Notes: a model not told the origin generated them from the sequence alone. DNA of 64,000 nt from Membranipora membranacea (GCA_914767715.1 OU612067.1:30912162-30976161); one strand, 5' to 3'. Shown: positions 1 to 12,754, counted from the stretch's first letter. Numbers and translations: made by a program.

Positions 1-1358
1 CAAATAGCAATATGACAACGAGAAAAAAATTTTTTTAAAGAGCAGGGAGCAAGATGATTATATTATAAGATGGATGTATGTCTAAGGTTCATTTATCCAT
101 TTACCACAAAAAGACATCGGTAGAACAGAATGTAAAAAAGATATTTCATAACTCTGTGGTACCTTTAGCTTTGGTACAAAACTAAGCTAGCTATCATGGT
201 TTATATTAGCTTTTACACTAACAGTTGTCTATTCTTTCTCATCTTTTGCACTATAAATGTAAAACATATTTTAAAAAGTAAATTTAGATTGCCAATAATA
301 AAGGATTAAAAAAAACTCAACCTCTTCATTTGATATAAACCCCCACCTAATCTAGCTTAATTAAATGCTAGCTAACATTAAGGAAAGTTGGGGTGATCAG
401 GTCACACTCATTCACTGAGAGGCAATTGATGTCGCAGGAATAGTGGGCCGAGCCCCACTGGGGAGAGGGGTGATGTATTGTAGAATGATATCTTAGGGCT
501 CTCAAGGCTCAAGACTCCTCAAGGCTAGCTTAGCATTGCGTTGAGTGTGTCAGGGATAACCATATGCAGTTTTCAACCTAATCGCTTCAGTTCACCCAGG
601 CTTTGTTACGGCTTAGCTATTCACATTATATTCTGTTGCCATCATCATCTATAGACAAATCTCACTATTGGGAAATGCTCTAAAAGCATTTACAGTAGTT
701 GCCTGCTCTTTGTGCAGGAGAAGGCAACTCTTGTAAGGCAAGTTTTATCAAATTTCAATTTATTATTAGAGCCGTGTATTAGAGGCCTGTCTCAAACTAC
801 TTATTATGGCTACTTGCAATACATACAAAACAGTTTCTGTCTTAGCCCCCTTGCTCTGTCTGAAGAGGTAGGCTATGAAGTCAGTCATAAAAGAGATGTA
901 GGCGCCCACAGTAATCAAACAGCTATGAAACCTTGATGGAGCCCGTGCGGACAACAATGGCCATCAATGAGAAGTTGTTTGAAACCTTGGTTGCCCTTTA
1001 ACCAAGTGTGAATTTAATTCTAGTTAGGTTTTGCTTCCATTTTGGGTCTTGTTTTCTGAGTTTTTATGCATGGTCTTATGTGTCTGTGTATTACTAGTTC
1101 AGAGAATAAATTGATACATATATATATATAGATTCAAATCTGTGCTTTTAAGTGTCATCTGTGTGTATTTGGCCCCAACTAAGTGTCACTCAAAAATAAG
1201 GAGTCATTTTATATGACCCACAAAAAAATCATGTCTTCAATCCTCTTAAATAATCATGTTGGGCATCCTTAACCCAATAGTAATCAATGGTAGATAAAAT
1301 AGCCTGACATGGTCGGACAACTCCAATGCAAAGATATGCCCTACACACTGATAGCCAC

Positions 1359-1390
<32 letters not shown>

Positions 1391-2545
1391 TGAATCACTC
1401 ATTGTCCAGAGTTTTATGGGTACAATAGTGGGATATATAATATATGACACTTTATTGCACAAATGTGTGTATATATTATATATATATGCTTGAATCTGAG
1501 ACGCACACAAACAGCTGAAGCGATGGTCAATTATAGTTTATAATCGATTAAATATCGATTGAGGTTGTCCTCAAAAGGACCCATGTCTTGCGTTGTTTTT
1601 TTGACACAGCCTAGCTGCTGTGGCCTTTTCCTTGATGAATTTATTCATTTATAGTCTTGGTTCCCATACACATAATGGTAGAATGCCACTTCTCAATAAC
1701 GAGCCTGTTGCCCATTCTTTTGTTGCTCATTTATTACTGCTAAGCTAGTGGAGGTGCGGGTTGGTGGTGGTAGTGGAGGTGCGGGTTGGTGCTGGGAAAT
1801 TTCAATCGCCCGTTGGCAAGTTTGTCAACAAGCTCAATACCATCAACCGATTAGCCGTCTACACCCACCTCGGTGTAAACTAATTATTAGTAGCAAGTGT
1901 ATTTAAATGATTAATGCAGTCGCTCATCTCACCAATCACGCTGTTAAACAATAGAGTTCACAATAAAACCCCACCGTCCATATGGCCAATTGAGGCTCCT
2001 TCAGCTGAACAGTTTATCAAAAACCCAAATTAATATTTAAATATGGGAGTAGACTCTGCAATGATTTTTATGCCATACCACAGCTAATGCAAGAAAGGAT
2101 CGTGGACACAGCATGCTACAAATAAACCTGTCGACGTCAATGTATATAGCTATTTTGGATATCGGACAAGGAAATAAGATTTTATTAATTGGCTTTACAT
2201 ATTTTGGTGGATGGCGTAGTTGACTAAGCTTCCTTGATATTAACACCATAGTCATAGTATATAACAGGCTCTTGGTGACGGATTAGTTGCAATGTTACCT
2301 TATCAGATCGAAGAGCACATATGAATCATGGAGCAGCCTGGTCCCTCTATCTCACCCCGGGAAATTTTTATAGTACTTATGTGTTATATTTACATTATAT
2401 TTTGCCTGCTTTTCTGAAAGCTGAAAGCTGTGCTCTGATTGGTGTAGAGGGCTGAAGGCTCTTCCTGATGTAAACTTGGTAATGTGAAACCAAGTGACAA
2501 ATGTTGTAAAGATGTCATCCAAGTTTAATACATTGATCAACTCAG
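1..2545. repeat. Segmental duplication, block A upstream flank
   Basis: This stretch matches 14630-16935 in the same orientation almost throughout. Shared landmarks are the AATATGACAA start, the CTAGCTTAATTAAATGCTAG segment and the ATGTTGTAAAGATGTCATCC end. Indels and substitutions are scattered, so the duplication is not recent. In block B the matching sequence lies upstream of receptor gene B; here it lies upstream of the 5'-truncated receptor copy A. I see no coding exon in it. Short TA-rich microsatellites occur near 1110-1130, 1360-1390 and 1470-1490. Confidence 0.85.
400..535 (+). mobile_element. Decayed tRNA-derived SINE copy
   Basis: The segment is a mutated relative of the SINEs at 29375 and 49141. 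It keeps the CATTCACTG, GTCGCAGGA and CCCCACTGGGG blocks, but its B box is damaged (GGGCCGAGCCCC where the others have GGGTTCGAGTCCC). The same relic is present at 15035-15170, so the insertion is older than the segmental duplication. Confidence 0.55.
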
Positions 2546-3159
2546 TTCATTAAAGTCAATTTGGGCAAATCTTAGGCTAAGAAGTTGTCTTCTCTTATTG
2601 TTGAAATTCGGTGGCTCATTTGCAGTATAGAGTTATCACCCCATCTATCTATCTGTGTAAAACATTTTAGTTTCAAGCATGTGGAAAGACTGCTTCACAG
2701 AGTAAAGGGATTCAGAGTAAATTTTTTAACAATAGTCAAGGAAAGAGTTTTTTACTCCTTGGTCAAGATACCTGCAAGCTTTGTGTCAAGGGGAAAGTTA
2801 TGGGAAGCTTGATGCCAAAAACTCTCAACTTTCATCTATTTGTCACAATTATAGGGTTCTGGAGAATGAACTGAATTAGTTTTCGATTCGATTCGAATAT
2901 GCAGGCTCTCCCGTAAAAATTTCTCTTTGTACAGCCTTACTCCACAATTAGACTTGATGTTTTATGCTTAAATTACACCTAACTATCCTAGCTAAATTGA
3001 TACAGTGGGTAAAGCTAGGAAGGCAGTATTGTGGCAGTTTTTACAATAGGATTAACTATTACAATCCTTGAATGATGCTGCCACAATGTACCCTTGGTCT
3101 GTGCAATCATTGAACCTTACATTTATCGAAAGGGCCTCATCTCAAATGTATCTGCGGTC

Positions 3160-3740
3160 CATCGTCTACTGGGCTTTGGTTGGCACCCAGGTGTGCTCCG
3201 ACCTGCCTGCAAGCAGAGAGCAACCTGGCGCAGATATTGTGGCCTGGCTACTAAGGCAACGAATTTTGCCGCCTATGCTCCGGGATGCGGCTTGTGACAA
3301 GACATCTGATTTAAATCAACCTTCAATTTTAATCAGTCTTGAGACACAAAGGTTATCCTCAGGTTTTGATATTCTAATATTACATTGCCTTTAAATCCTT
3401 TGGAAAAGATAAAAAAGGCACAACAGTAACAAATTCTTTCCTTGTAATGAAACACAGAGACTGCAATACAACTGGTTGTTAACAAATAAGATTTTCTTGA
3501 GGGATTAAAAAATTTACTCTGAGAAAACAATGTCTGTAATTGCTCTAACTGATATCTTCATCCAGCTTAGGTCTCAATTGTACTTGGATCGTTTCAATGC
3601 ACCGCGTGGAGAATTGCTTTCAACTTTGTTTGGAGGCCATCTCAGATTTGTTGTTTATTGAGGCAGCCCACCTGTTTGACTAACCGAATCCTCAAGAGTA
3701 ACAACATTATAACTTGTTGCAGTATAGATGCAGTCCCAGG
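3160..3740. repeat. Dispersed direct repeat, first copy
   Basis: The segment runs from GGGCTTTGGT through GGTGTGCTCCGACCTGCCTG to GATGCAGTCCCAGGGCACC and recurs at 4110-4737 with small indels, about 950 bases downstream in direct orientation. It has short open frames but no preserved reading frame between the copies, so I treat it as a non-coding repeat of unknown class. Confidence 0.75.
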
Positions 3741-4109
3741 GCACCCTCTACTTGATTGTGCAATAACTCCCGGAAGAAGGTTTACCCGGCTAGCCAAGAG
3801 TGAAGTGATCGCAACCTTGTATAACTTTTGAGAATCATGGACCATGTTTTTGATGAGTAAAGAGAGTGTGGATAATTGAATGTTGACAAGGTGTCATGGT
3901 CAATTGCAAAAATGTAAATATATGAGTAGCCAGCCGCTAGAGCCTATTGATTCAACATAATATGATATGATATTTTAGATGCAATAAAATTGGTATAAAA
4001 AAGCGGGGCACTCAATATGGGCTAAATTTTTTGTATCAGAACTGGGGTTTCGGGCTTGGAATACTGGTTGGAAAATATATTTGGACTGAGCAGGAATTAC
4101 AAATTATCT

Positions 4110-4737
4110 AGCACTGGGCTTTGGTAGGCACCCAGGTGTGCTCCGACCTGCCTGCAAACAGAGAGCAACCTGGTGTAGATATTGCGGCCTGGCCACTAAG
4201 GCAACAAATTTTGCCGTCTATGCTCCAGGATGTTGCTTGTGACAACACATCTGATTTAAATCAACCTTCAATTTTAATCTGATGTAATAATGCTATAATA
4301 CATAAATATCATAAGAAGCAACAAGTCTTGAGAGACAAAGGTAATCCTCAGGTTTTGATATTCTAATATTACTTTGCCTTTAAATCCTTTGGAAATGATA
4401 AACAGGGCACAACAGTAACAAATTCTTTCCCTGTAATGAAACACAGAAACTGCAATACAATACAACCAGTTGTTTACAAATAAGATTTTCTTGAGGGATT
4501 AGAAAATTTACTCTGTGAAAACAATGTCTGTAACTGCTCTAACTGATATCTTCATCCAGCTTAGGTCTCAATTGTACTTGGATCGTTTCAATGCATTGCG
4601 TGAACAATTGCTTCCAATTTTGTTTGGAGGCCATCTCAGATTTGTTGTTTCTTGAGGCAGCCCACCTGTTTGGCTAACCGAATCCTCAAAAGTAACAACA
4701 TTATAACTTGTCACAGTATAGATGCAGTCCCAAGGCA
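4110..4737. repeat. Dispersed direct repeat, second copy
   Basis: This is the partner of 3160-3740. It carries an extra insertion near 4280-4325 with a second GTCTTGAGA-type junction. No terminal inverted repeats or target duplications are obvious. Confidence 0.75.
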
Positions 4738-5514
4738 CGATTTTAAATGGTTATTTCAGGACTGCAATTCCTAAATGGTGATAAATACACCAAGGTCGAC
4801 CATAAAGATACCAGCTCACTGAAAATGCAGCAGAATATTTCACATAGAATATCATGTGTGTTATTAAGGGTGAGCCCTCCAGACACACAGTTATCATAAT
4901 CCTATACGCATCCAGCATAGTTACATTAGTGTTTTTCAATAATAAAAATATTGGGATGACATTCGAGTAAAATTTAAGCTCAAACATTTCGGTGTATTTT
5001 GAAAATGCTATCATTGAACAGTATCCACTGAAAAAGCCAAATCCAAACCATGTTTCGGAATATTAATAAATATTAATTATTTTGAGGTCTATAGTCATTC
5101 TGATAGAATTGATGGGTGACTGATGGGTCACCACAATCTATTCTGAAAACTTATATCAACCAACAGAAATATTCTTTTGTTTAAGTTCAGTATAGCATCT
5201 CCATTGTCATTTATAAATTGCTCCACTCCTTTGATAAAAGGCAATTAGAATTTGTTTGAAACTGTACACAATGGCATAGAAACTACAAATATATAGGCTC
5301 TTTGCACTGCCTTGCGCAACATTGCCACTGCACTGATGGATGAAAAAAACACCGTAATGAAAAAGTAAATCGCAATTTTAAGTATGTTAAAAAAATATTT
5401 CAAACATGCCCTCAAAAGCTTGTTTAGATAATGTGATGAACTGATGCTCCAAAAAAAACCAGATCTCTGTGAGTCGAAATGTAATTCTGCCCAAACAGAA
5501 AAACACAAACTAGT

Positions 5515-5900
5515 CATATACTAGTCATATTATACTATATACTAGTCATACACTATATACTAGTCATATACTAGTCATATACTAGTCATATACTAGTATA
5601 GTCATATATACTAGTCATACACTATATACTAGTCATATACTAGTATAGTCATATATACTAGTCATATACTAGTCATATACTATATACTTGTCATACATTA
5701 TATACTAGTCATATACTAGTCATATACTAGTCATATACTATATACTAGTCATATACTATAGTCATATACTAGTCATATACTATATACTAGTCATATACTA
5801 TATACCAGTCATATACTAGTCATATACTAGTCATATACTATATACTAGTCATATACTATAGTCATATACTAGTACTAGTCATATACTAGACATTCACCTG
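5515..5900. repeat. Minisatellite of about 11 bp units (ACTAGTCATAT)
   Basis: Dozens of imperfect copies of ACTAGTCATAT alternate with ACTATAT variants. The array ends about 50 bases before the acceptor of the Ig exon at 5951. The same array, with a different copy arrangement, occupies the same intron position in gene B (19870-20155), so it predates the duplication and has changed length since. Confidence 0.9.
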
Positions 5901-5950
5901 TACTAGTCATGCAACTACCGTTGTCTAATAGCACTTCTTTTATTTCATAG

Positions 5951-8900
5951 AGAGACAGAGGCCAGCACCTTTTGCATCAGAAGTTGTAGAGATACCGAAG
6001 AATAAATGTGCGGTAGTTGGAGGTACCTTGGAGCTATCGTGTAAAATGAAAGTCTTATCTCAGCATCCAGTATTTCCTAAACACATTATTTTAGAGAGAG
6101 ACGATGGATCTGAACTCGGTCATGGACCCCTTCATAATGTCAATGTGACTTTTTTGCGGTAGATATAAAAAAAAATCAGTCAATTTGAATAGCCAATTAC
6201 TACTTTTTCACTATTATTTTTGCTTGGTAAAAAATTTGAGGCAGCTTTCATTCAAACTCTACCCATCATAGTTTTTACACTAAGATACATATTTAGGATG
6301 CGTGCTGTGTACACATCATTTGGTGTTTATCATGTTAACCCTATGAGAAATATTCTTGCCGAGTAACTTGTAAAACTGTAAATCACACATTTCTGAGATT
6401 TTCCAGATTTATTTACCTAACTGAAAAAAGAGATTTCCAAAAATAAAATTGTTTCTATATATTCTGTTCACGATGCTCGTAACAGAAACGAGATAAACCT
6501 CTGGTAACTACAACTGTAGATTTTAAACATGAGCTGATGAATTGCCTTTGTCTTTGACAGGGGAACTGACGCTTGTCCTAAATGTTTAAGTGTAACCTTT
6601 TATGTCAGCAATGTGATGGAGGAATACTTGGATAGAAATTTCACCTGCTTTATACATGGATACCAGCAGACAAGAACTACATTCACCGTAAAATCAGGAT
6701 GTACAACAGGTTAGATGTCATATCCAGGGAGTCAGTATACTTGTAACGCATCTTTGAGTACCAGGTATACCTTGATGTCAAAAACAAAGAGGTCAGAGGC
6801 GACCTGTGGACAGTGGAACATACCTAATGATAAAAAATTTATTTATTTTCTTATTTTGCTTGTTGTCCAACAGCCTGGCCTGGCTGGCCTGTCATTTGAA
6901 CTCCATCTGAATCGTACATTAGTCAACCTCTTTCACTTCTGACAAAATTCACATGAATTTCCTTACTACTGACTATAGAGAATATCAGAATATCAGAAAG
7001 GAAACACAACTGTATCCCAATGCGGCTTGTAAACCAACGTTTTCAATTATTTCTTTTTTTCAATTTCTTAGAGTATCACACAGCGTTTTGCTCCTTCTTT
7101 TTCTTAGAAGAGCCGCCTGTAGAAGTCTCAGGACCAAAAGAAGATCGTTCAAAGGAGATCGCGGGTGTTGTGGCGGGTGTGATGGTTGTACTTATAGTTG
7201 TCCTCATCTTAGTATTCATATTCAAAATGGAGACAAAAATGTGGTGTTATGTGAATATTGTACAGCGCCTGCCCTGCTGTATGCCAGGTAAGCATATACT
7301 CTTCCAGCCACCTACAGCAAAATAAGCAGACAACTTCTGATAAAAATTATATAATTTGCTATTTCTGTAACTAGCGATTGTGATGGTGCAGTTGTTCATA
7401 ATTTCCATTACTCAAATTTCACTGGAATTTCTGGTTTTATTTTCCATATTGCTTATTTTCAAAATTCCCAATATGTTTGAATTTGAATAATTTTTTGTCC
7501 TGAATGAAATCGGAAATAGTGAGAGTTGTCAAAAGATGACAAATTCAAGTGCGGACATATTGATAAGACAAGGCTTAAAATGCTGGTTATAATAATACGT
7601 TTTGTTACACATCATAGGCTCATCAGCGCACAATACGGATATATACATGATATACTCCGATGTGGTCCATCCCTTAATATCTCAGACTATTAACAGCCTA
7701 GAAAATGAGTATAAACTCAGACTATGCATCCCAGACCGAGACTTCGAAGTCGGAGCAGGTAAATATTTTAATTATCATCAAACCAGCCTTTGTAGAGTTC
7801 ACATTGCTCGATGCATAGATGACTATGACTTCCTTTCTATTAAAAGACGATGTGGCAGCGAATTTCTTGCTTGTGCGGTTCTGCACTATCTGTTATAGTC
7901 CGGTGGCAGCCCCTGCCTATCTTGTCACTTCCATTTGCACTTTTGGATGGATAAGGTTTGTCAGTTGTTTCTGGTACAGTTTTTCACGCCGATCGCAATG
8001 GTAACAATGTACCTTACACTTAGTTGCACAATGGGCCGCTAATTGCCAAAAACGCTGCCGGTAAAAGGGAAAGTGATGAAAAAATTATGATATGGTTTCA
8101 AAAGATCCAAAATCTGAAAGAGCATGTCATAATTAGTGGATCTTCAACTTTACATGGGTCTGATATCATAAAAAGCTGAGATGCGGCCAACAACGGTTGC
8201 AATACCCCTTTTATCACCTGTGTATAGCTATCATTAAATCAAAACTACTTTTTCAATTATGCTGCTGCCTAAAAAACAGGCTTCGAATGTTCTTATTGAT
8301 CTGATTTTTTTATGGTGACTGTGTATTGACCCTCCCTTTGCATGACACCAGTTTTTAATGCTCTTGGTGTGTCATTTTTCGAATAGTGCGTATTCTTAGG
8401 CTTCCTTTATAGTATCATTAAAATCGTCTTTATAAAGTTATATAGCGTGTAAAGCAAAAGTTGACTCCTTCAAGCATCATCAGAAAGGTGCGTAGTGCTG
8501 AAAAAAAATTTTGGTCATTGATGGAGTCAATACAAAACCACCATAAAAAAGTCAGATCAATACGAACATTCGAAGTCAGTTTTCGAGGTGTCTGCAAAAT
8601 TGAAAAAGTAGTGTTGTTTCAATGATAGCTATATACAGGTGATATAAGGGGGTATTTCAACCACATCTCGGCTATTTATGATAGCAGACCCATGTAAACT
8701 TGTAGATCCACTAATTGTGACATGCTCTTTCAGTTTTTGGACGTTTTGAAACTATATCATCATTTTTCCATCACTTCCCGTTTTGTCGGGAGCGTTTTTC
8801 ACTTTATCACTTTTTATAAGGTTGGTCATTCACTCAATACTTGAGATATCATCGTGATATTATACCAAAAAATGACCAAGGTATGTATAACTCTGATTGC

Positions 8901-9675
8901 AGAGTTTGAGTAGCCCAACTCATAAGGTGAGCACAGGACAGACCTTCGAAATCTCAAAAATAGAGCAATTTTGGCCATTTTCGGCAGCGTTTTTGGCAAT
9001 TTGCTGCCTATTGTGCAACTTTGTGTAAGGTACATCATCACCATTGCGACCGCCTCAAAAAACTACCCTAGAATCCACTCTTGAAATTTATCCATCCAAT
9101 TTCGCAAATGAAGTTGCGTTTCTAGCCACATTTTTGGTTGGCTGCCACTGGACTATTAGGCTTAAAGTCAAATTTTTCCAAGATATTAAATTGAGTTAGA
9201 CCTGGTCCTCTTAAAATCCCTGTTATGTCACCACTATACTCAAATTTTTATCCCATCAATATTCAATCAATTTCCTCAACTTGTGGTTTATTATGACAAG
9301 CGTAGTCAATGAGCATAGAGGACAAGTACGGTCATGGCACCAGTAGATCCACATAGCACTGAAATGCATGTAGGATTATGGTGACAAATCCGCTTTAGTT
9401 CCTACCTTATAATCTGAGCTTAACCTTGACCTCAATCACACTTTCGTTTACATTTAGTGACACCCGACTCACTGTCTAATGGGATTAAGAGTTCAACCCG
9501 TGTGGTGGCCTTCTTATCAAATGAGATGTTCAGGAAAAGTGAACAGAGAAATGATTGGTCAGACATATCCTTGAGTCTAGCTCTTTCAATTAACAAGCCT
9601 CTGTTGATCGTGTTACTGGAGAATTTGGAAACACAATCTCTGTCAAAAAGGCGCAACCTCAAAGCCGCTTTGAAG
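5951..9675 (+). CDS. IgTIR receptor copy A, lacking 5' exons
   Basis: Five exons fit together in frame: 5951-6158, 6561-6709, 7108-7287, 7618-7758 and 9458-9675. Each has exactly the length and phase of exons 4-8 in gene B. They encode the second Ig domain (Cys in ELSCKMK, partner Cys in FTCFIHGY), a membrane segment rich in Val, Leu and Ile, and a TIR domain up to the segment after box 2 (LCIPDRDFEVGAG). The family comprises type I receptors that signal through TIR-adaptor contacts inside the cell. All splice sites are intact and no stop interrupts the exons. However, the signal-peptide and first-Ig exons are absent upstream, and no exon coding TIR box 3 was found. A large transposon (7895-9165) sits in the intron splitting the TIR domain. 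It may be a 5'-truncated pseudogene or a gene using an unrecognised first exon. Confidence 0.75.
7895..9165. mobile_element. Foldback DNA element, about 1.27 kb
   Basis: The ends are inverted: TAGTCCGGTGGCAGCC on the left and GGCTGCCACTGGACTA on the right. The two halves are imperfect reverse complements over most of their length (for example AGAGCATGTCATAATTAGTGG near 8120 and its complement near 8710), so the whole element could fold into one long hairpin. It is missing from the matching intron of gene B, which joins directly at 22395. A related copy is nested at 52610-53690. No transposase frame is visible, so it is non-autonomous. Confidence 0.85.
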
Positions 9676-9892
9676 GTTAGTATAAAGATGGTCCGTTTAG
9701 CCATTTATCTGGAGCCAAAACGCAACAAGCCAACCATGAAGAATGCAACCATCAGATACATGATATTGTAATAATCGGAAAGATTAATAACAAAATTTGT
9801 CATTTGTCAAACACAAACAACTCTTCCCTTGAGCAAAGTCTCCTTTCCATGGTCCAGACCTACTACCCCTCAGGCTGCTCATCTATGCATCT

Positions 9893-10684
9893 GGTTAGCC
9901 TAGTGGTTAGCGGGTTGGATCATCGATCTGACGACCGGGGTTCGATTCCCGTGCATGTCCATTAGTGTTACCTGAGAAGCTGGTGTTACCTGGTAGCTGT
10001 TCCAATGAGTACCAGCGCTTCATGCGATGTAGATTCTCATTAGTCAGGGTTGGCTATGGAGTGCTTGGACCCAGTGACCAGGCGGTAATGGTGGCATACA
10101 ACCCTGGCACCACTAGTTATGAATCCACTTGCAATTTACTTTCACAGATAGGCAGCATACTCAACAATGAAAATCCTAGGTATAAGCTCCGGTTCTGCAC
10201 CGCAGGGCAGTCAGCAGCCCCTAAACCCCTATGGCTTCAAAAAAACTGAATTAAATTGGGAAGCTATGTTTTGTTTATAATGTCATAGAAAAGCATAATT
10301 TCTTTTTATTGAAGGCAAAAACATTGTTTTTGTAGATGATTTTTCAATTGACATGCCTGTTTATGTATTAGATTAAAACAAACGAAAGATAGCTGCTTTA
10401 ATTCCAGAAAAAAATAATTTTCTACATCAACATTTTCCAGCAATACATTTATTCTGAGAGTATTAACACTTGGCCAATCATATTGGGTATGCCTGATACT
10501 GAAACAAAATTGTTGGAAGAGAGTTTGCTATTAAAATAATTGAAATTTTCTAATTGAATATTTGTTTCTAACATGCAAGTTTAGAAAGATTAAGTCATTA
10601 CGCATCAAATATCAAAATATAACTTTTATGGTTGTCTGCTACTTTAAGCGGTATATAAATGAACTCATTATTATTATTATTATC
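9893..10684 (+). mobile_element. tRNA-headed non-autonomous retroelement
   Basis: The insertion is absent from block B, where flanking sequence is continuous near 23140. It begins with a tRNA-like head having an A box (TAGCCTAGTGG) and a B box (GGTTCGATTCC), and it ends in an (ATT)n tail after GCGGTATATAAATGAACTC. Those are the hallmarks of a SINE, although about 790 bp is long for one. ATCTG borders both sides and may be a short target duplication. The acceptor and T stems do not pair well, so this is not a functional tRNA gene. A 94-codon open frame at 9965-10249 resembles nothing known to me. Confidence 0.7.
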
Positions 10685-10781
10685 TGACATTCTTCAACTG
10701 TCCGAGACTTGAGATATTGTTCAACAATAATATACTTGCCAAAATAAAGTGCAATGCTAACCACTAGTACTGACTGATTTT

Positions 10782-11147
10782 CTAATGTATGTGCAAGAGG
10801 AAGGATTTTATTGTAATGGTGTCCACCAGAAACGGATGAGCAGTGTATTTGTCAAGATTGAATGGTGCGGAACAGAATATTTCCTCGTGTAAATCATGAT
10901 GCATATCAACATTTAACGACTGTCGCTTTATACCCATATATATTGTCGATGTGGTAGCTCCGACTGATGATAATTTGAGATCCAAGCTCAGAAGATTCCT
11001 GGATATCAAAAAAAACTAATGCAGATGATATTATACAGATGGCATAGGCGAATACATAAAGATGAACCATCACGTTGGTAATTGATAGTTTAGCGTCTCA
11101 AAACATTGGCGGATAATTCGGAAAACTGTCTTGGGTTTCCAATCCAT
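10782..11147 (-). pseudogene. Decayed copy of the minus-strand membrane-protein ORF
   Basis: It matches the intact frame at 23182-23625. The copy starts MDWKPKT but meets a stop after about 25 codons. The frame is regained downstream (RNLLSLDLKLSSVGATTS onwards), so at least one frameshift has occurred. Its conservation beyond the break suggests decay after the block duplication. Confidence 0.65.
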
Positions 11148-12035
11148 ATATATTATTCTCTTATTGTTGCTATTGAACTAGCTTGATTGATTCAAAATGT
11201 ATGGGGGCACAAAAACAACCGGAAGTTTCAGAGGCATAATAGTTACCCCAATCTTACATGTTAGTCGACATTGCTACGGCTTGAAAACCGGTGTAAACTC
11301 TCCACATTCACATAATATTTACCTTTACTACATACTTATTTTTTTCTAGCTACTGCCATCTCTGTCACTAAGTCACTTTTTTGTATGAAGTAACCCATTA
11401 AAAGTAATTTCGGCAAAAACCTTGTATTATTTTACCTTGTTTGTTGATACTGTTGCTGTTGTTAAGTTTCGGGTGCATAGCGTAAGCACATAAATAAACC
11501 ATAATATATCACCCCACTAAATCACCACTAACAAATAACCCTAATAAATTACTGTATTACATATGCCAACATTGCAATCAAATTTGAATTTAAAACATGA
11601 AATGAGAGATGTGGACTGTTTTCACCAAGAGGAAACAGAGGTGAGAGAATATCGTCCTTGGATAAAGAGAGACAACATGACATCACAAGTGTTTGTGCGT
11701 GGTTATTTTCTTTCTGACAGAGTGTTATAGTACATTGGTCATAGTCTCAAGTGTGAATGTTGGAAAGACATTATGCCTTTGGGATTGATCGATACAAACA
11801 GACACAAATTTCACACAGCTGACGATACATTTATACCTGGAATCAGTGCATGACCGCGCTTGCCCAGAGGATAAACCTGTCAGGTCTCCATAGGGTTACA
11901 GTATTAGGCACTCAGGAGTTGTATCGATATCAGTTACCATCAGTAGCGCATTTTCTACTCATCCATCAATATTAGACTCGATGTAAATTCTCTCATCGTC
12001 AGACAGTATATTATGTTATATATATTTATATCATG

Positions 12036-12185
12036 TCATCTGGGGACCTCTTTCTCTTCAGATATCTTGATTGAGTGAGGATCTGTGAGTTCTGATAGTC
12101 TTCGTCTTAGCACCAGCGGCATGACAGCAAAAAGTTTATTATAAAAGTCAGCTATGTGAGATTTCTTATTCGGGAAGTCTATCGT
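12036..12185 (-). pseudogene. Orphan terminal TIR exon (box 3), decayed
   Basis: The segment is a near copy of the last exon of receptor gene C (24531-24689), with the same stop codon and the same C-terminal coding sequence. The acceptor side is altered (the AACAGTG stretch before the shared sequence is gone) and the initial reading is disrupted. No minus-strand receptor exons lie upstream of it in this block, so it is a stranded fragment carried along by the segmental duplication. Confidence 0.65.
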
Positions 12186-12219
12186 CAAAGAAACAGATAA
12201 AAAGAACATGTTTTAACCT

Positions 12220-12400
12220 CTGTAGGAGAGGTATACACCCTCAGATGCTTGGGGTTGGGACAATATATCAAGAATGTCTTCTTGCGATCTTGCGATCCCC
12301 AAAAAATAATGGGTTGATGGCATAAATTAGCAAACCGGCTGGTCAATAGGCGGAGTTGTGCACTCGCACTCCAGAAGCTCACTCCATTGCCATCCTATTA
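12220..12400 (-). mobile_element. SINE-related fragment
   Basis: It contains GGAGAGGTATACACCCTC, the reverse complement of the conserved tail of the SINEs at 29375 and 49141. The head region is degenerate. The paired copy in block B lies at 24715-24905. Confidence 0.5.
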
Positions 12401-12754
12401 CCACAGCTGACATATTTCAGACAACTCACTATAACAAGACATATGATATACATATAATTCTATTCCATTTGAGGATTCCAAAAAACCACAATCAACTTAC
12501 TATAGCAGGCCATAATTTCTAAATATTTAAAAAAAAGCTTTCTTTAATAGAATTGGTACCATTGGATGTTTCCCCTGTTTTTATGGTCATAAATCAAGCA
12601 AGCGAGGAGATATTTGATGTCATGATTTTATTAAACAAGCGAAGATTTCAAATACCACATCAAAGGTTTTAGATCTTATCATCGCCAATCAAACCATGCT
12701 CAATGAGATGTGCTGAACATTACTTAGAAGAAGTCTTAGTGCTCATACAGGGTA

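Larger units (their letters stand above)
2546..5514. other. Non-coding stretch replacing exons 1-3 of the receptor
   Basis: In block B the matching interval holds exons 1-3 of the IgTIR gene. Here I find no signal-peptide exon, no Ig exon and no convincing splice-bounded frame; open frames are short and unlike any family I know. The interval contains an internal duplication (3160-3740 against 4110-4737). Nothing else is recognisable. Confidence 0.6.

Noticed and set aside
5515-5900. CRISPR-like array
   Set aside because: Units are head-to-tail without unique spacers, in an intron of an animal gene.
9432-9704. Minus-strand open frame antisense to the TIR exon
   Set aside because: The plus strand encodes the conserved TIR segment with matching splice sites; the antisense frame is a shadow, repeated in block B for the same reason.
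9893-9962. Functional tRNA gene
   Set aside because: A and B boxes are present, but the acceptor stem and part of the T stem do not pair, and the sequence heads a longer insertion with an ATT tail.
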